A stretch of 49,895 bases of DNA, from assembly GCA_031275405.1 (NCBI GenBank), contig JAISOV010000001.1:1-49895 (forward strand), read 5' to 3'. The notes beneath the pieces are model-generated. The model worked only from the letters and a program-made list of their open reading frames with translations, made no database searches and was not told the origin of the DNA. This document shows, piece after piece, positions 15,460-23,412 of the stretch. Both the position numbers and the translations under genes were made by a program. This DNA comes from Clostridium sp. Its GTDB lineage: Bacteria > Bacillota > Clostridia > Lachnospirales > Lachnospiraceae. Position 1 is the first letter of the stretch. Each line of letters opens with the position of its first letter.

Positions 15460-15612
15460 TCAGAACAGGATCTTGGATTTCCCGTTGAGCAGTTTCGCGC
15501 CGCTGACCAGCAGCAGGACGCCTCCGGCAATCCCGGCAAGCAGGGCAAGCACCCCCATGATGATGTTCAGCGCGCCCGCTCCGTTCATGGTCTTGTACAC
15601 CTTTTCTTCCAT
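15460..15612 (-). CDS. Small single- or two-span membrane peptide
   Basis: A 50-residue protein with a short polar N-terminus, one long hydrophobic region (about 13-42) rich in Gly, Ala and Leu that could span the membrane once or as a tight hairpin, and a basic tail (LLNGKSKILF). I do not recognise it. GGAAGG lies upstream of the ATG at 15612 but at long spacing, so the start is tentative. It fills the gap between pyrE and the DUF6142-like gene on the same strand, consistent with a real gene, and may act with that neighbour. Confidence 0.55.
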   Translation of the reverse strand: MEEKVYKTMNGAGALNIIMGVLALLAGIAGGVLLLVSGAKLLNGKSKILF

Positions 15613-15646
15613 ACATTCTGCCCATCCTTCCTGAAAATAAAGTCGC

Positions 15647-16327
15647 TTACCAAAAGATGCCTTGCTTCTCGTAGTAAGCCTTGATCGCCGCTTTCCGGCT
15701 TTCGTCAATGTAAATCTCTCCTTGATAGGGTTTCCCGTAAAGATGTTCCAATACCTCGCCCATGGTGACGATGGCGGCCGCAGGGAATCCATATTTTTCC
15801 TGTATTTCTTCCAAGGCGCTCTTCTCTCCTCCCGTACCTTTTTCCATGCGGTTCAAGGACACCATCAGCCCTCGTATCTCCACATCGCCCTGCGCCCGAA
15901 GAAGCGGAAGCGTTTCCTCAATGGATTTGCCGGAGGTCGTCACGTCTTCTAGGATCATCACGCGGTCGCCTCCTTTCAGTCCGCTCCCTAACAGCATACC
16001 CCTATCGCCGTGATCTTTGAACTCCTTTCGGTTGGAGCAGTAGCGGACGTCTTTCCCAAAAAGCTCCCGGTAGGCTATGGCCGTGGCCACGCTCAGCGGG
16101 ATCCCCTTATACGCGGGGCCGAACAGGACGTCAAACTCATCTCCGTAAGTACCGTGTATCGCCTGCGCATAATATTTTCCCAGCCTGTGCAGCTGCGTTC
16201 CGGTCACATAAGCTCCCGCGTTCATGAAAAAAGGAGACTTACGGCCGCTTTTCAGAGTAAAATCCCCAAATTTCAGCGCCCCGCTGTCTATCATAAATTC
16301 AATAAATTCCTTCTTATATTGTTCCAT
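15647..16327 (-). CDS. pyrE: Orotate phosphoribosyltransferase
   Basis: A cytoplasmic enzyme of 226 residues that adds phosphoribosyl to orotate to give OMP in pyrimidine synthesis. The PRPP-binding motif ILEDVTTSGKSI is clear, together with the FTLKSGRKSPFFMNAG substrate segment and GPAYKGIPLS. The start at 16327 has GGGAG about 6 bases before it and lies 11 bases after the pyrF stop, so pyrF-pyrE are co-transcribed. The frame opens further upstream inside pyrF without support. Confidence 0.97.
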   Translation of the reverse strand: MEQYKKEFIEFMIDSGALKFGDFTLKSGRKSPFFMNAGAYVTGTQLHRLGKYYAQAIHGTYGDEFDVLFGPAYKGIPLSVATAIAYRELFGKDVRYCSNRKEFKDHGDRGMLLGSGLKGGDRVMILEDVTTSGKSIEETLPLLRAQGDVEIRGLMVSLNRMEKGTGGEKSALEEIQEKYGFPAAAIVTMGEVLEHLYGKPYQGEIYIDESRKAAIKAYYEKQGIFW

Positions 16328-16338
16328 TCTGACTCCCG

Positions 16339-17286
16339 TTATCCCCGCAGTTCCCCGCGGCATGTCTGCGGCACGCCTTTTTGCAGATCCTCACGCATAT
16401 CCAGGACCGCCGCCCTCGCCGCAGCTCCGTAACCCTCTTCCCCATATGTGGAATATTTTTCCTGTTGATAGGCGGTTAGGATCCCTCTGGAAGAATTTAC
16501 AATCGCACCCAGGCCGTCTTCCCGGAAAAACGGCGCCAGCTCCGCCCCTTTCGCGCCCTGCGCGCCATAACCCGGCACCAGAAAATAGGCTTTGGGCAGC
16601 AGTTTCCTAAGCGCCTTCCCCACTTCCGGATAAGTAGCCCCCACTACCGCCCCGACGTAGCTGTAAGAACTTCCCATACACCCTTCTCCCCACCGGGCGA
16701 CTTTCTCACCCACCCATTCATAGAGGGGTCTTCCGTCTATCAGCCGATCCTGAAATTCCCCGCTGCTGGGATTCGAGGTCTTCACCAGAAGGAACAGCCC
16801 TTTTTTTTCTTCCCGGCATACTTTCAAAAACGGCTCTACCCCGTCCGAACCCAGGTAAGGATTCACAGTCGCAAAATCTTCGCCAAACACCGGGCAGAGC
16901 GTAGCCCCCACCCGCACTCTGCCTAGATGAGCCGCCGCGTATGCCGCCGCGGTAGAGCCGATGTCGCCCCTTTTGACGTCGCCGATCACGATCAGACCCT
17001 TGCTCCTGCAATAGTCCACTGTTTTCTGGAAAGCAAGGATCCCCGGAACCCCGAACTGCTCATACATGGCGATCTGGGGCTTCACCGCCGGAACCAGATC
17101 CCAGACGGCGTCGATAATCCCCTGGTTGTACCGCCAGACGGCCCACGCCGCTCCCTCCAGCGTCTCCCCGTATTCCCGGAAAGCCTCCCGGCAGATAAAA
17201 CCGGGGATATAGGAGAGCATGGGATCCAGCCCCACTGCGATGGGAGCGCCTGTCGCCTGGATCTTCGCGATGAGTCGGTCAATCAT
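16339..17286 (-). CDS. pyrF: Orotidine 5'-phosphate decarboxylase, type 2
   Basis: Converts OMP to UMP. At 315 residues it belongs to the longer type 2 subfamily common in Clostridia. The motif IAVGLDPML near the N-terminus and the catalytic Lys/Asp array in VIGDVKRGDIGSTAAAYA are present, as are VKTSNPSS and VPGYGAQG. GGGGG lies 4 bases before the ATG at 17286; an open frame reaches 17430 but the extra residues do not resemble the family. It is followed by pyrE 11 bases downstream. The other pyr genes are not in the window. Confidence 0.96.
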   Translation of the reverse strand: MIDRLIAKIQATGAPIAVGLDPMLSYIPGFICREAFREYGETLEGAAWAVWRYNQGIIDAVWDLVPAVKPQIAMYEQFGVPGILAFQKTVDYCRSKGLIVIGDVKRGDIGSTAAAYAAAHLGRVRVGATLCPVFGEDFATVNPYLGSDGVEPFLKVCREEKKGLFLLVKTSNPSSGEFQDRLIDGRPLYEWVGEKVARWGEGCMGSSYSYVGAVVGATYPEVGKALRKLLPKAYFLVPGYGAQGAKGAELAPFFREDGLGAIVNSSRGILTAYQQEKYSTYGEEGYGAAARAAVLDMREDLQKGVPQTCRGELRG

Positions 17287-17516
17287 GGATCCCCCATCCC
17301 CGAAACGGGCCGGGAGCCGAAGCTCTGAAAATCCCCCCGTTTCGTTTTTAGCTGCTTGCGGCATAAGACGGCCAATGTTTCCAAAATACCGCCGCGAACT
17401 TATTATAGTATGGAACAGCATTTCCGTCAATCGCTACTTTGGCACAGAGAGCATACGGAAGCCTGGGGAACCGTTCCCTGATTCATCCGGCGCTGCCGCC
17501 GCAGGCTTCCTTCCGG

Positions 17517-17610
17517 TCAAGGTACTTCTTAAATAGCCGGTGATCCGGCTGTAAATTTCCGTGACGCTGCCGCAGTGCGGACACGTTCGTACCTCTCAAG
17601 GTACTTCTTA
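17517..17610. repeat. 79-bp templated duplication at the nrdD 3' end
   Basis: Positions 17532-17595 are an exact 64-base copy of 17993-18056, the zinc/glycyl-radical region of the same gene, in the same orientation. The copy is bracketed by a 15-base direct repeat (TCAAGGTACTTCTTA at 17517-17531 and 17596-17610), giving a 79-base insertion. It changes the reading frame and replaces the end of the protein. Confidence 0.95.
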
Positions 17611-19988
17611 ATGTCTGAAACAGTCACATACTTGCTCTGGCGGTCGCCGTTCAGCACCAGCAGCGTGGGAGCCTGCAGGACGCTGTAACGGCTCGCCAGT
17701 TCCGGCTGTTCCTCCGCGTCCACCAGGACATATTCCTCGCCTTTGAGGTATTCTTTCGCCAGTCTGCAGTTCGGACAGGTCTTGGTGGTGAAAAGATACC
17801 GGACGCTCTCGGGAAGCGCTTCCCGCAGCAACTCGGCGGCGTCCGTCTCGGGAGACGGCGCTTTCCGCTCCAAGCCGTCGGCGGCGCCAGCTTCCGGAAA
17901 CCGCGCTTCCCGCCCGGATTTTTCCAGGTCATATTCCGTGCGGTCGGCGTACTCCTGAAGCTTCCCGTCGTTCCAGTTCTGGACAGGACGGTAATAGCCG
18001 GTGATCCGGCTGTAAATTTCCGTGACGCTGCCGCAGTGCGGACACGTTCGTACCTCCCCGGCCAGGTAGCCATGTTCCTTGCAGATGGAATACGTAGGCG
18101 AAAGCGTATAATAAGGCAGCCTGTAGTTGCGGGCAACGGCGCGGACCAGCCTGGCGGCCGCTTTCCAGTCGGGAAGCTTCTCCCCCAGGAACCCGTGGAA
18201 CACCGTGCCGGAAGTGTAAAGAGTCTGCAAGCGGTCCTGCACGTCCAGAGCCTCAAAAAGATCCGTGGTGGCATCCACGGGAAGATGGGAGGAATTGGTG
18301 TAATAGGGCTTATCTCCCTGTTTTCCCGCCGTGATGATGTCCCGGAACTGCTCCCTGTCATGTTTCGCCAGGCGGTAGGCAGTGCTTTCCGCCGGGGTTG
18401 CCTCCAGATTGTACAGGTCGCCGTACTGTTCCTGATAATCCGACAGGCGGCTGCGCATATGGTTCAGCACGTCCACGGCAAAACCCTGACCCTCGCGGTC
18501 TTTCAGCCCATGTTTCAGCCAAGAGGCGTTCAGCCCCGCTTCATTCATGCCCACCAGCCCGATGGTGGAAAAATGGTTCTCGAAAGAACCTAGATATTTC
18601 CTGGTATAAGGATAAAGCCCTTCTTCCAGCAGCCGCGTGATCACCGTCCGCTTGATCTTCAAAGAGCGGGCCGCGACGTCCATCATGTGATCCAGCCGTC
18701 TATAAAAATCTTCCTCGTCCGCCGCCAGGTACGCCAGTCGAGGCATGTTGAGCGTCACCACGCCCACGCTCCCGGTGCTTTCGCCGGAGCCGAAGAAACC
18801 GCCCGTCTTCTTGCGCAGTTCCCGCAGATCCAGGCGCAGGCGACAGCACATGCTGCGTACATCGCTCGGCTGCATGTCGGAATTGATGTAGTTAGAAAAA
18901 TAAGGAGTGCCATATTTGGACGTCATCTCAAACAGCAGGCGGTTGTTCTCCGTATCGGACCAGTCGAAATCCCTGGTGATGGAATAGGTGGGGATGGGGT
19001 ACTGGAAGCCCCTGCCGTTGGCGTCGCCCTCGATCATCGTCTGGATGAAGGCCTTGTTCACCAGATCCATTTCCGGCTTGCAGTCCTGATACCGGAAATC
19101 CATCTCCTTTCCTCCGACCAGCGCCGGAAGAAGCGCCAGGTCGTCCGGCACCGTCCAGTCCAGCGTGATGTTGGAAAAAGGCGCCTGCGTTCCCCAGCGG
19201 CTGGGCGTGTTCACCCCGTAAATGAACGCTTCGATACACTTCTTCACCTCCGGATAGCCAAGGCCGTCCGCTTTCACGAAAGGCGCCAGATAGGTATCAA
19301 AAGACGAGAACGCCTGCGCCCCCGCCCATTCATTCTGCATGATCCCCAGGAAATTCACCATCTGATTGCACAGCACGGACAGATGTTTCGCCGGGGCGGA
19401 AGTAATCTTTCCGGTCACGCCGCCCAGCCCCTCCATGATCAGCTGCTTCAGGGACCACCCGGCGCAGTATCCGGTGAGCATGGACATATCATGGATATGG
19501 AGGTCGGCGCTGCGGTGCGCCTGCGCGATCTCCTCGTCGTAGATTTCCGACAGCCAGTAGTTGGCCGTGATCGCGCCGGAATTGCTTAAGATCAGGCCGC
19601 CGACGGAATAAGTGACGGTCGAGTTCTCCTTGACCCGCCAGTCCTCTATCTTTACATAGCTGTCCACCAGATGTTTGTAGTCCAGAAAAGTGGACTTCAT
19701 GGCGCGCAGCTTTTCCCGCTGCTTGCGGTACAGAATGTACGCTTTGGCGGCTTCCTCATAGCCCGCCTGCCCTAACACGCGTTCCACACTGTCCTGGATG
19801 TCCTCGACATGGATCATGCCCCGACGGATCTTGGACTGGAAATCCGCCGTCACGCGCAGAGCCAGCAGTTCCACGATGTCGCCGCCGTACTCCATCTGGG
19901 TAGCCATGAAAGCCTTGATGATCGCGTTACTGATCTTGTCCAAAGTAAACTCTACCGCCTGTCCGTCCCGTTTCTTTACCTGTATCAT
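17529..19988 (-). CDS. nrdD: Anaerobic (class III) ribonucleoside-triphosphate reductase with fused redoxin domain
   Basis: Reduces ribonucleoside triphosphates to deoxy forms with a glycyl radical. Of 819 residues, about 1-90 form an ATP-cone (IQVKKRDGQAVEFTLDKISNAI begins it). The catalytic barrel follows, with a zinc site (CPHCG at about 648) and the glycyl-radical loop RITGYYRPVQNWNDGK (Gly about 664). After a linker, about 729-798 is a glutaredoxin/thioredoxin-like domain with TTKTCPNC, which could supply electrons. The last 21 residues are encoded by a 79-bp duplication; removing it would give a different short tail ending ACGGSAG. No activase gene (nrdG) is in the window. ATG 19988 has GGAG at a long 14 bases. 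A good promoter lies at 20186-20214. Confidence 0.96.
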   Translation of the reverse strand: MIQVKKRDGQAVEFTLDKISNAIIKAFMATQMEYGGDIVELLALRVTADFQSKIRRGMIHVEDIQDSVERVLGQAGYEEAAKAYILYRKQREKLRAMKSTFLDYKHLVDSYVKIEDWRVKENSTVTYSVGGLILSNSGAITANYWLSEIYDEEIAQAHRSADLHIHDMSMLTGYCAGWSLKQLIMEGLGGVTGKITSAPAKHLSVLCNQMVNFLGIMQNEWAGAQAFSSFDTYLAPFVKADGLGYPEVKKCIEAFIYGVNTPSRWGTQAPFSNITLDWTVPDDLALLPALVGGKEMDFRYQDCKPEMDLVNKAFIQTMIEGDANGRGFQYPIPTYSITRDFDWSDTENNRLLFEMTSKYGTPYFSNYINSDMQPSDVRSMCCRLRLDLRELRKKTGGFFGSGESTGSVGVVTLNMPRLAYLAADEEDFYRRLDHMMDVAARSLKIKRTVITRLLEEGLYPYTRKYLGSFENHFSTIGLVGMNEAGLNASWLKHGLKDREGQGFAVDVLNHMRSRLSDYQEQYGDLYNLEATPAESTAYRLAKHDREQFRDIITAGKQGDKPYYTNSSHLPVDATTDLFEALDVQDRLQTLYTSGTVFHGFLGEKLPDWKAAARLVRAVARNYRLPYYTLSPTYSICKEHGYLAGEVRTCPHCGSVTEIYSRITGYYRPVQNWNDGKLQEYADRTEYDLEKSGREARFPEAGAADGLERKAPSPETDAAELLREALPESVRYLFTTKTCPNCRLAKEYLKGEEYVLVDAEEQPELASRYSVLQAPTLLVLNGDRQSKYVTVSDIKKYLERYERVRTAAASRKFTAGSPAI
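17993..18056. repeat. Source copy of the 64-bp nrdD duplication
   Basis: This segment encodes the zinc-ribbon and start of the glycyl-radical loop. It is identical over 64 bases to 17532-17595. Here it is in its normal reading frame, so this copy is taken as the original. Confidence 0.93.
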
Positions 19989-20180
19989 CCTTAATAACCA
20001 TGCTCCTTTCCAAAGTCTGGATACTTTGTGCGTAGCACAAATCTCCGGTTGAAAGAATGCAAGTCTTTCAACCTTCACCTCGCGACTGCACGTACTTTAC
20101 CCACAGCCGACCTGCGGCGCAGACACAGACCCGCCGACCGGGCATATACCCTGCCCGTTCTTTCCCAGCGCTCCGATTTC
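19989..20180 (-). promoter_or_regulatory. Long structured leader of nrdD
   Basis: From the candidate start of transcription near 20179 to the ATG there are about 190 bases. Three perfect hairpins are visible: CGGGCA/TGCCCG (20139-20144, 20152-20157), GGTTGAAAGA/TCTTTCAACC (20047-20056, 20064-20073) and TTTGTGC/GCACAAA (20025-20031, 20035-20041). The last lies about 15 bases before the ribosome binding site. I do not recognise a known riboswitch. Role in control is inferred only from length and structure. Confidence 0.5.
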
Positions 20181-20185
20181 TTACT

Positions 20186-20214
20186 ATTCTACCACCCTTA
20201 TCCGCAAAAGTCAA
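20186..20214 (-). promoter_or_regulatory. Candidate promoter of nrdD
   Basis: Minus-strand TTGACT (20209-20214) and TAGAAT (20186-20191) are spaced by 17 bases, close to consensus. Ten bases upstream of the -35 is the palindrome ACTATATATAGT (20225-20236), similar in AT pattern to NrdR boxes, but only one copy is seen where NrdR usually needs two. Confidence 0.65.
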
Positions 20215-20316
20215 CGGACAGAATACTATATATAGTAGTATCGCATAAAAAACAATCCAAATACCGTGAACACGGCCAAAACGGCTACGGCGGCGTACCC
20301 TTCGGAGGGCAATTGC

Positions 20317-20379
20317 TTTCAAACGATTGCAAATCATTTCAAATACGGCCTTGATTTCAGGCGCGATAACGAGTATCAT
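20317..20379 (+). promoter_or_regulatory. Candidate promoter and AraC-type operator of the iron-island regulator
   Basis: TTGATT (20351-20356) and TATCAT (20374-20379) have a 17-base spacer. Directly upstream TTTCAAA occurs twice (20317-20323 and 20337-20343), 20 bases apart, which is two helical turns. Such direct repeats next to the -35 are typical binding sites of AraC regulators, so autoregulation is plausible. Confidence 0.55.
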
Positions 20380-20428
20380 ATGAGAAGGAAGATCCGTTTC
20401 ATCTACGAAAGACACGGAGGACGGCACA

Positions 20429-21451
20429 ATGCGGAAGTATGCGGCAGTACAGGAAACCGCGGAGCGTCAGGCACAAAACAGCAGAGTGTCCGTCGGCGCC
20501 GGCCTGCTTGGCGCGGACGCGGCATTGCTGCTCGAGCGGGACGGCTTCGCGGCGTTTGGGCTTGAAAACGAAACCGGCAACGGGCTTGTTACGAGATACG
20601 ACCTTTCCCCCGGAATCTGTCTGTTTTATTACGACCTTCATATGTCCTGCAGCACAGACTGCAAAAACATCCCCTTCGCCAGGACAGACGATGTCCTGGA
20701 AATCAACCATTGCCGCGAGGGGCGCTTTGAGTGCGAGTTCAAAGGCGGCGAATGGGCTTACCTCAGCGAGGGCGATATGTCCGTCAGCGCGGCGGCGGTT
20801 TTGAAATCCTCGCATTTTCCCCTTGCGCGCTACCACGGCATTTCGATCCTCATTGACGTACCGCAGGCAGCCAAAACCATAGAGGAGCTGTTTGCGCTGC
20901 TGGGCATGAAGCCCCTCGACCTTCCTGCCATCAAGAGCAGGCTTCTGGGCGGCGGGCCATGCTTCATCATGCGCGGAACGGAGTCGATAGAGCATGTCTT
21001 TTCGGAATTGTACAGAGCGCCGGAAGCGCTGAAAGAAAGTTATATCAAATTAAAGACGGTAGAGCTTCTGCTGTTCCTGAGCGTGGCGGAAAGAAAGGAA
21101 AACGACACACGGCGTTACTTTCATAAAACACGCGTGGATGCAGTGAAGGCCATGCACCGGTATATGACGGCGCATATGGATGAGTCGTTTACGCTCGAAT
21201 CGCTTTCCGCGCGTTTCGGGATACCTCTTACCGCGATGAAAACATGTTTCAAATTCGTGTTCGGCGCTCCGATCCAGTCCTATATGCGAAAGTACCGCCT
21301 AGGGGCCGCGGCTGTCATGCTCCGCGAAACGGACGAACCCATTGCCAATATTGCCGCCAAAGTCGGCTATGACAGCCATGCGCGTTTCACGGCGGCGTTC
21401 AAAGCGGCGAACGGGATATCCCCGTCGGACTACAGGAGGTTTTCTGTCTAA
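20429..21451 (+). CDS. AraC-family transcriptional regulator of the ABC/flavoprotein operon
   Basis: A 340-residue regulator. The N-terminal about 220 residues form a ligand or effector domain without clear family motifs. The C-terminal about 100 residues contain two helix-turn-helix units: SFTLESLSARFGIPLTAMKTCF and EPIANIAAKVGYDSHARFTAAFKAANGISPSDYRR, the latter the classical AraC signature. GGAGG precedes the ATG at 20429. The gene is followed by two fused ABC transporter genes and a NrdI-like flavoprotein, an order that recalls YbtA-YbtP-YbtQ, where the AraC protein activates siderophore-uptake genes when ferric siderophore is present. By analogy it may sense an iron complex. The effector is not shown by the sequence. 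Confidence 0.9.
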   Translation: MRKYAAVQETAERQAQNSRVSVGAGLLGADAALLLERDGFAAFGLENETGNGLVTRYDLSPGICLFYYDLHMSCSTDCKNIPFARTDDVLEINHCREGRFECEFKGGEWAYLSEGDMSVSAAAVLKSSHFPLARYHGISILIDVPQAAKTIEELFALLGMKPLDLPAIKSRLLGGGPCFIMRGTESIEHVFSELYRAPEALKESYIKLKTVELLLFLSVAERKENDTRRYFHKTRVDAVKAMHRYMTAHMDESFTLESLSARFGIPLTAMKTCFKFVFGAPIQSYMRKYRLGAAAVMLRETDEPIANIAAKVGYDSHARFTAAFKAANGISPSDYRRFSV

Positions 21452-21548
21452 AACGGCAAATCTCTGTCCGAACAAGATAACGCTTTTGAACGAAGCTATG
21501 ATAGAATAACCACTTGGAAGAATGATCTGTTTCCGTTTTTTTTGAGAG

Positions 21549-21570
21549 GAAGTTAGTCGTTACTAACTTC
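21549..21570. promoter_or_regulatory. Inverted repeat in the leader of the ABC transporter operon
   Basis: Perfect 9-base arms GAAGTTAGT (21549-21557) and ACTAACTTC (21562-21570) around CGTT lie 36 bases before the first transporter gene. No clear -35/-10 pair was found upstream, as is common for AraC-activated promoters. A metal-responsive repressor site is possible: the TTAGT...ACTAA core loosely resembles DtxR-type boxes. Confidence 0.45.
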
Positions 21571-21606
21571 AAAAAGAGGCAGCTGAGGCAAGGAGGGAGA
21601 AAAGCT

Positions 21607-23412
21607 ATGGCAAAAGAAAAAAAGCAAAACGTCGCCATCGGGCGGTTGTTTTCTATGATCGGCAAGCGGAAATGGCTGGCGATCAGTTCCTGCGTACTGT
21701 CCGCTTTGTCGGCGGCGGCAGCGTTTGTGCCGTTTATCGCCATTTATTTTTTAATCCGTGAGATCGTGGACGTCTACCCCGATTTTGCCGCGCTTGACGC
21801 AGGAGCCATGACAGAATACGGACTGTTGGCCCTGCTCGGCGTGTTCGGCGATATTCTTCTTTATGTGGGGGCGCTGATGCTGTCGCACCTGGCGGCCTTT
21901 GGAACACTGCTGGAGATGAAGCTGAACTTCATCGGGCATGTCGCCAAGCTGCCCTTAGGGTTTCACTTAAGATACGGCAGCGGCGCGCTGCGGAAAATCA
22001 TGGATGAGAATATCGAGAGCGTGGAGGGCTTCATCGCCCATCAGCTTCCCGACACCGCAGCGGCGTTATGCGCTCCGCTTGTAATGCTGGGCATCCTGTT
22101 TTCCGTGGACTGGCGGTACGGCTTGACCGCCCTGGCCGGGGTGCTGTTCGCCGCCGGGATTCAAGGGATCTACATGTTCCGCGCGAACGTAAAAGACTAT
22201 CTCCGGGAATATCAAGAAGCCATGGAAAATATGGCGCGCGCGTCCACCGAATATGTGCGCGGTATCTCGGTAGTCAAGGCGTTCCACCAAACCGCCTTTT
22301 CGTTCAGCCGTCTGCGGAACGCAGTGCGGCGGTATTCCAAACATGTCGTGTCCTATACCATGACATTCCGCAATCCTATGTCGCTGTACGTGGCGATCAC
22401 TCACAGCGTGTATGTACTGCTCATTCCCGTCGGCTTCCTGACCTTTCAGGACGCGGCGTCCTCCTCTGCCTTCGCGCTGAACTTCCTGTTTTATCTGGTG
22501 TTCATTCCGTCTGTCGCTTCCACGCTGATGAAAGCGCTGTATGTGTCCCACGGCCTTGTGACCGTCAGCGCGAACGTGGAGCGCATGGATTCGGTGCTGA
22601 ACGCCGCCGCCATGCGGGATGACGGCACGGCGAACAAACCCGCGGAACACGGCGTCGCTTTTGAGAACGTCTCTTTCCGTTATGACGAAAACGCGGAAGT
22701 ACAGGCGCTTTCCGGCGTATCGTTCCTGGCGAAACAAGGCGAGATCACAGCCATTGTCGGCCCTTCCGGCGGCGGGAAAAGCACGATCGCGCACCTTATT
22801 CCGCGCTTTTACGATGTGACGGAGGGCGCGGTGAAAATCGGCGGCACGGACATCCGGGATCTGAGCCTGGCCTTGCTGATGGAAACTGTCTCCTTTGTGT
22901 TTCAGGACACCTATCTGTTCAAGCAGAGCATTTCGGAAAACATCCGCATGGGGAACCCTGCCGCGACAGAAGCGGATGTGATCGCCGCGGCAAAAGCGGC
23001 ACGCTGCCACGACTTTATTGAGAAGCTGCCCGACGGGTATCACACGGTATTCGGCAAAAAGGGCGCGTATCTCTCCGGCGGGGAAATGCAGCGAATCTCC
23101 ATCGCCCGCGCCATCGTCAAAAATACGCCGGTTCTGGTGCTGGACGAAGCCACCGCCTTTGCCGACCCGGAGAACGAATACCTCATCCGCGAAGCCTTGA
23201 AGGAGCTTATGAAAAACCGCACGGTCATCATGATCGCCCACAGGCTTTCCACGGTACGGGACGCAGATAAAATCATTGTCATAGACAAAGGGCGCCTTGC
23301 GGAGGAAGGCACGCACAGCGGGCTGCTGGCAAAATCCGGCCGCTACCGGGAGCTTTGGGAAAGCTACGTGAAAACTCTCGCGTGGAAGATGGAAAGGGGG
23401 GGCGCGTCATGA
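21607..23412 (+). CDS. ABC transporter, fused permease/ATPase, subunit 1 (YbtP/IrtA-like)
   Basis: A 601-residue half-transporter with an exporter-type membrane domain of six helices (about 20-310) and a nucleotide-binding domain (about 345-590). Walker A GPSGGGKST is near 384, the signature LSGGEMQRISIARA near 488, and Walker B with the catalytic Glu in VLVLDEATAFADPENE. The D-loop reads FADPE in place of SLDPE, a feature I associate with the exporter-fold iron-siderophore importers. It overlaps the next gene by 4 bases (ATGA), implying a coupled heterodimer. GGAGGGAG precedes the start. Siderophore import is favoured by the AraC and flavoprotein neighbours; drug or peptide export is the alternative. 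Confidence 0.88.
   Translation: MAKEKKQNVAIGRLFSMIGKRKWLAISSCVLSALSAAAAFVPFIAIYFLIREIVDVYPDFAALDAGAMTEYGLLALLGVFGDILLYVGALMLSHLAAFGTLLEMKLNFIGHVAKLPLGFHLRYGSGALRKIMDENIESVEGFIAHQLPDTAAALCAPLVMLGILFSVDWRYGLTALAGVLFAAGIQGIYMFRANVKDYLREYQEAMENMARASTEYVRGISVVKAFHQTAFSFSRLRNAVRRYSKHVVSYTMTFRNPMSLYVAITHSVYVLLIPVGFLTFQDAASSSAFALNFLFYLVFIPSVASTLMKALYVSHGLVTVSANVERMDSVLNAAAMRDDGTANKPAEHGVAFENVSFRYDENAEVQALSGVSFLAKQGEITAIVGPSGGGKSTIAHLIPRFYDVTEGAVKIGGTDIRDLSLALLMETVSFVFQDTYLFKQSISENIRMGNPAATEADVIAAAKAARCHDFIEKLPDGYHTVFGKKGAYLSGGEMQRISIARAIVKNTPVLVLDEATAFADPENEYLIREALKELMKNRTVIMIAHRLSTVRDADKIIVIDKGRLAEEGTHSGLLAKSGRYRELWESYVKTLAWKMERGGAS

Noticed and set aside
17529-17595. Second zinc-ribbon domain in NrdD
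   Set aside because: The duplicated DNA is read in a different frame, so no second CPHC motif is made.
20225-20236. NrdR box called as a firm operator
   Set aside because: Only a single AT-rich palindrome is seen; NrdR sites normally come in pairs at fixed spacing.
22066-23316. Long antisense open frame (416 codons) opposite the first ABC transporter gene
   Set aside because: High GC leaves few stops on the opposite strand; the sense strand has all ABC motifs.
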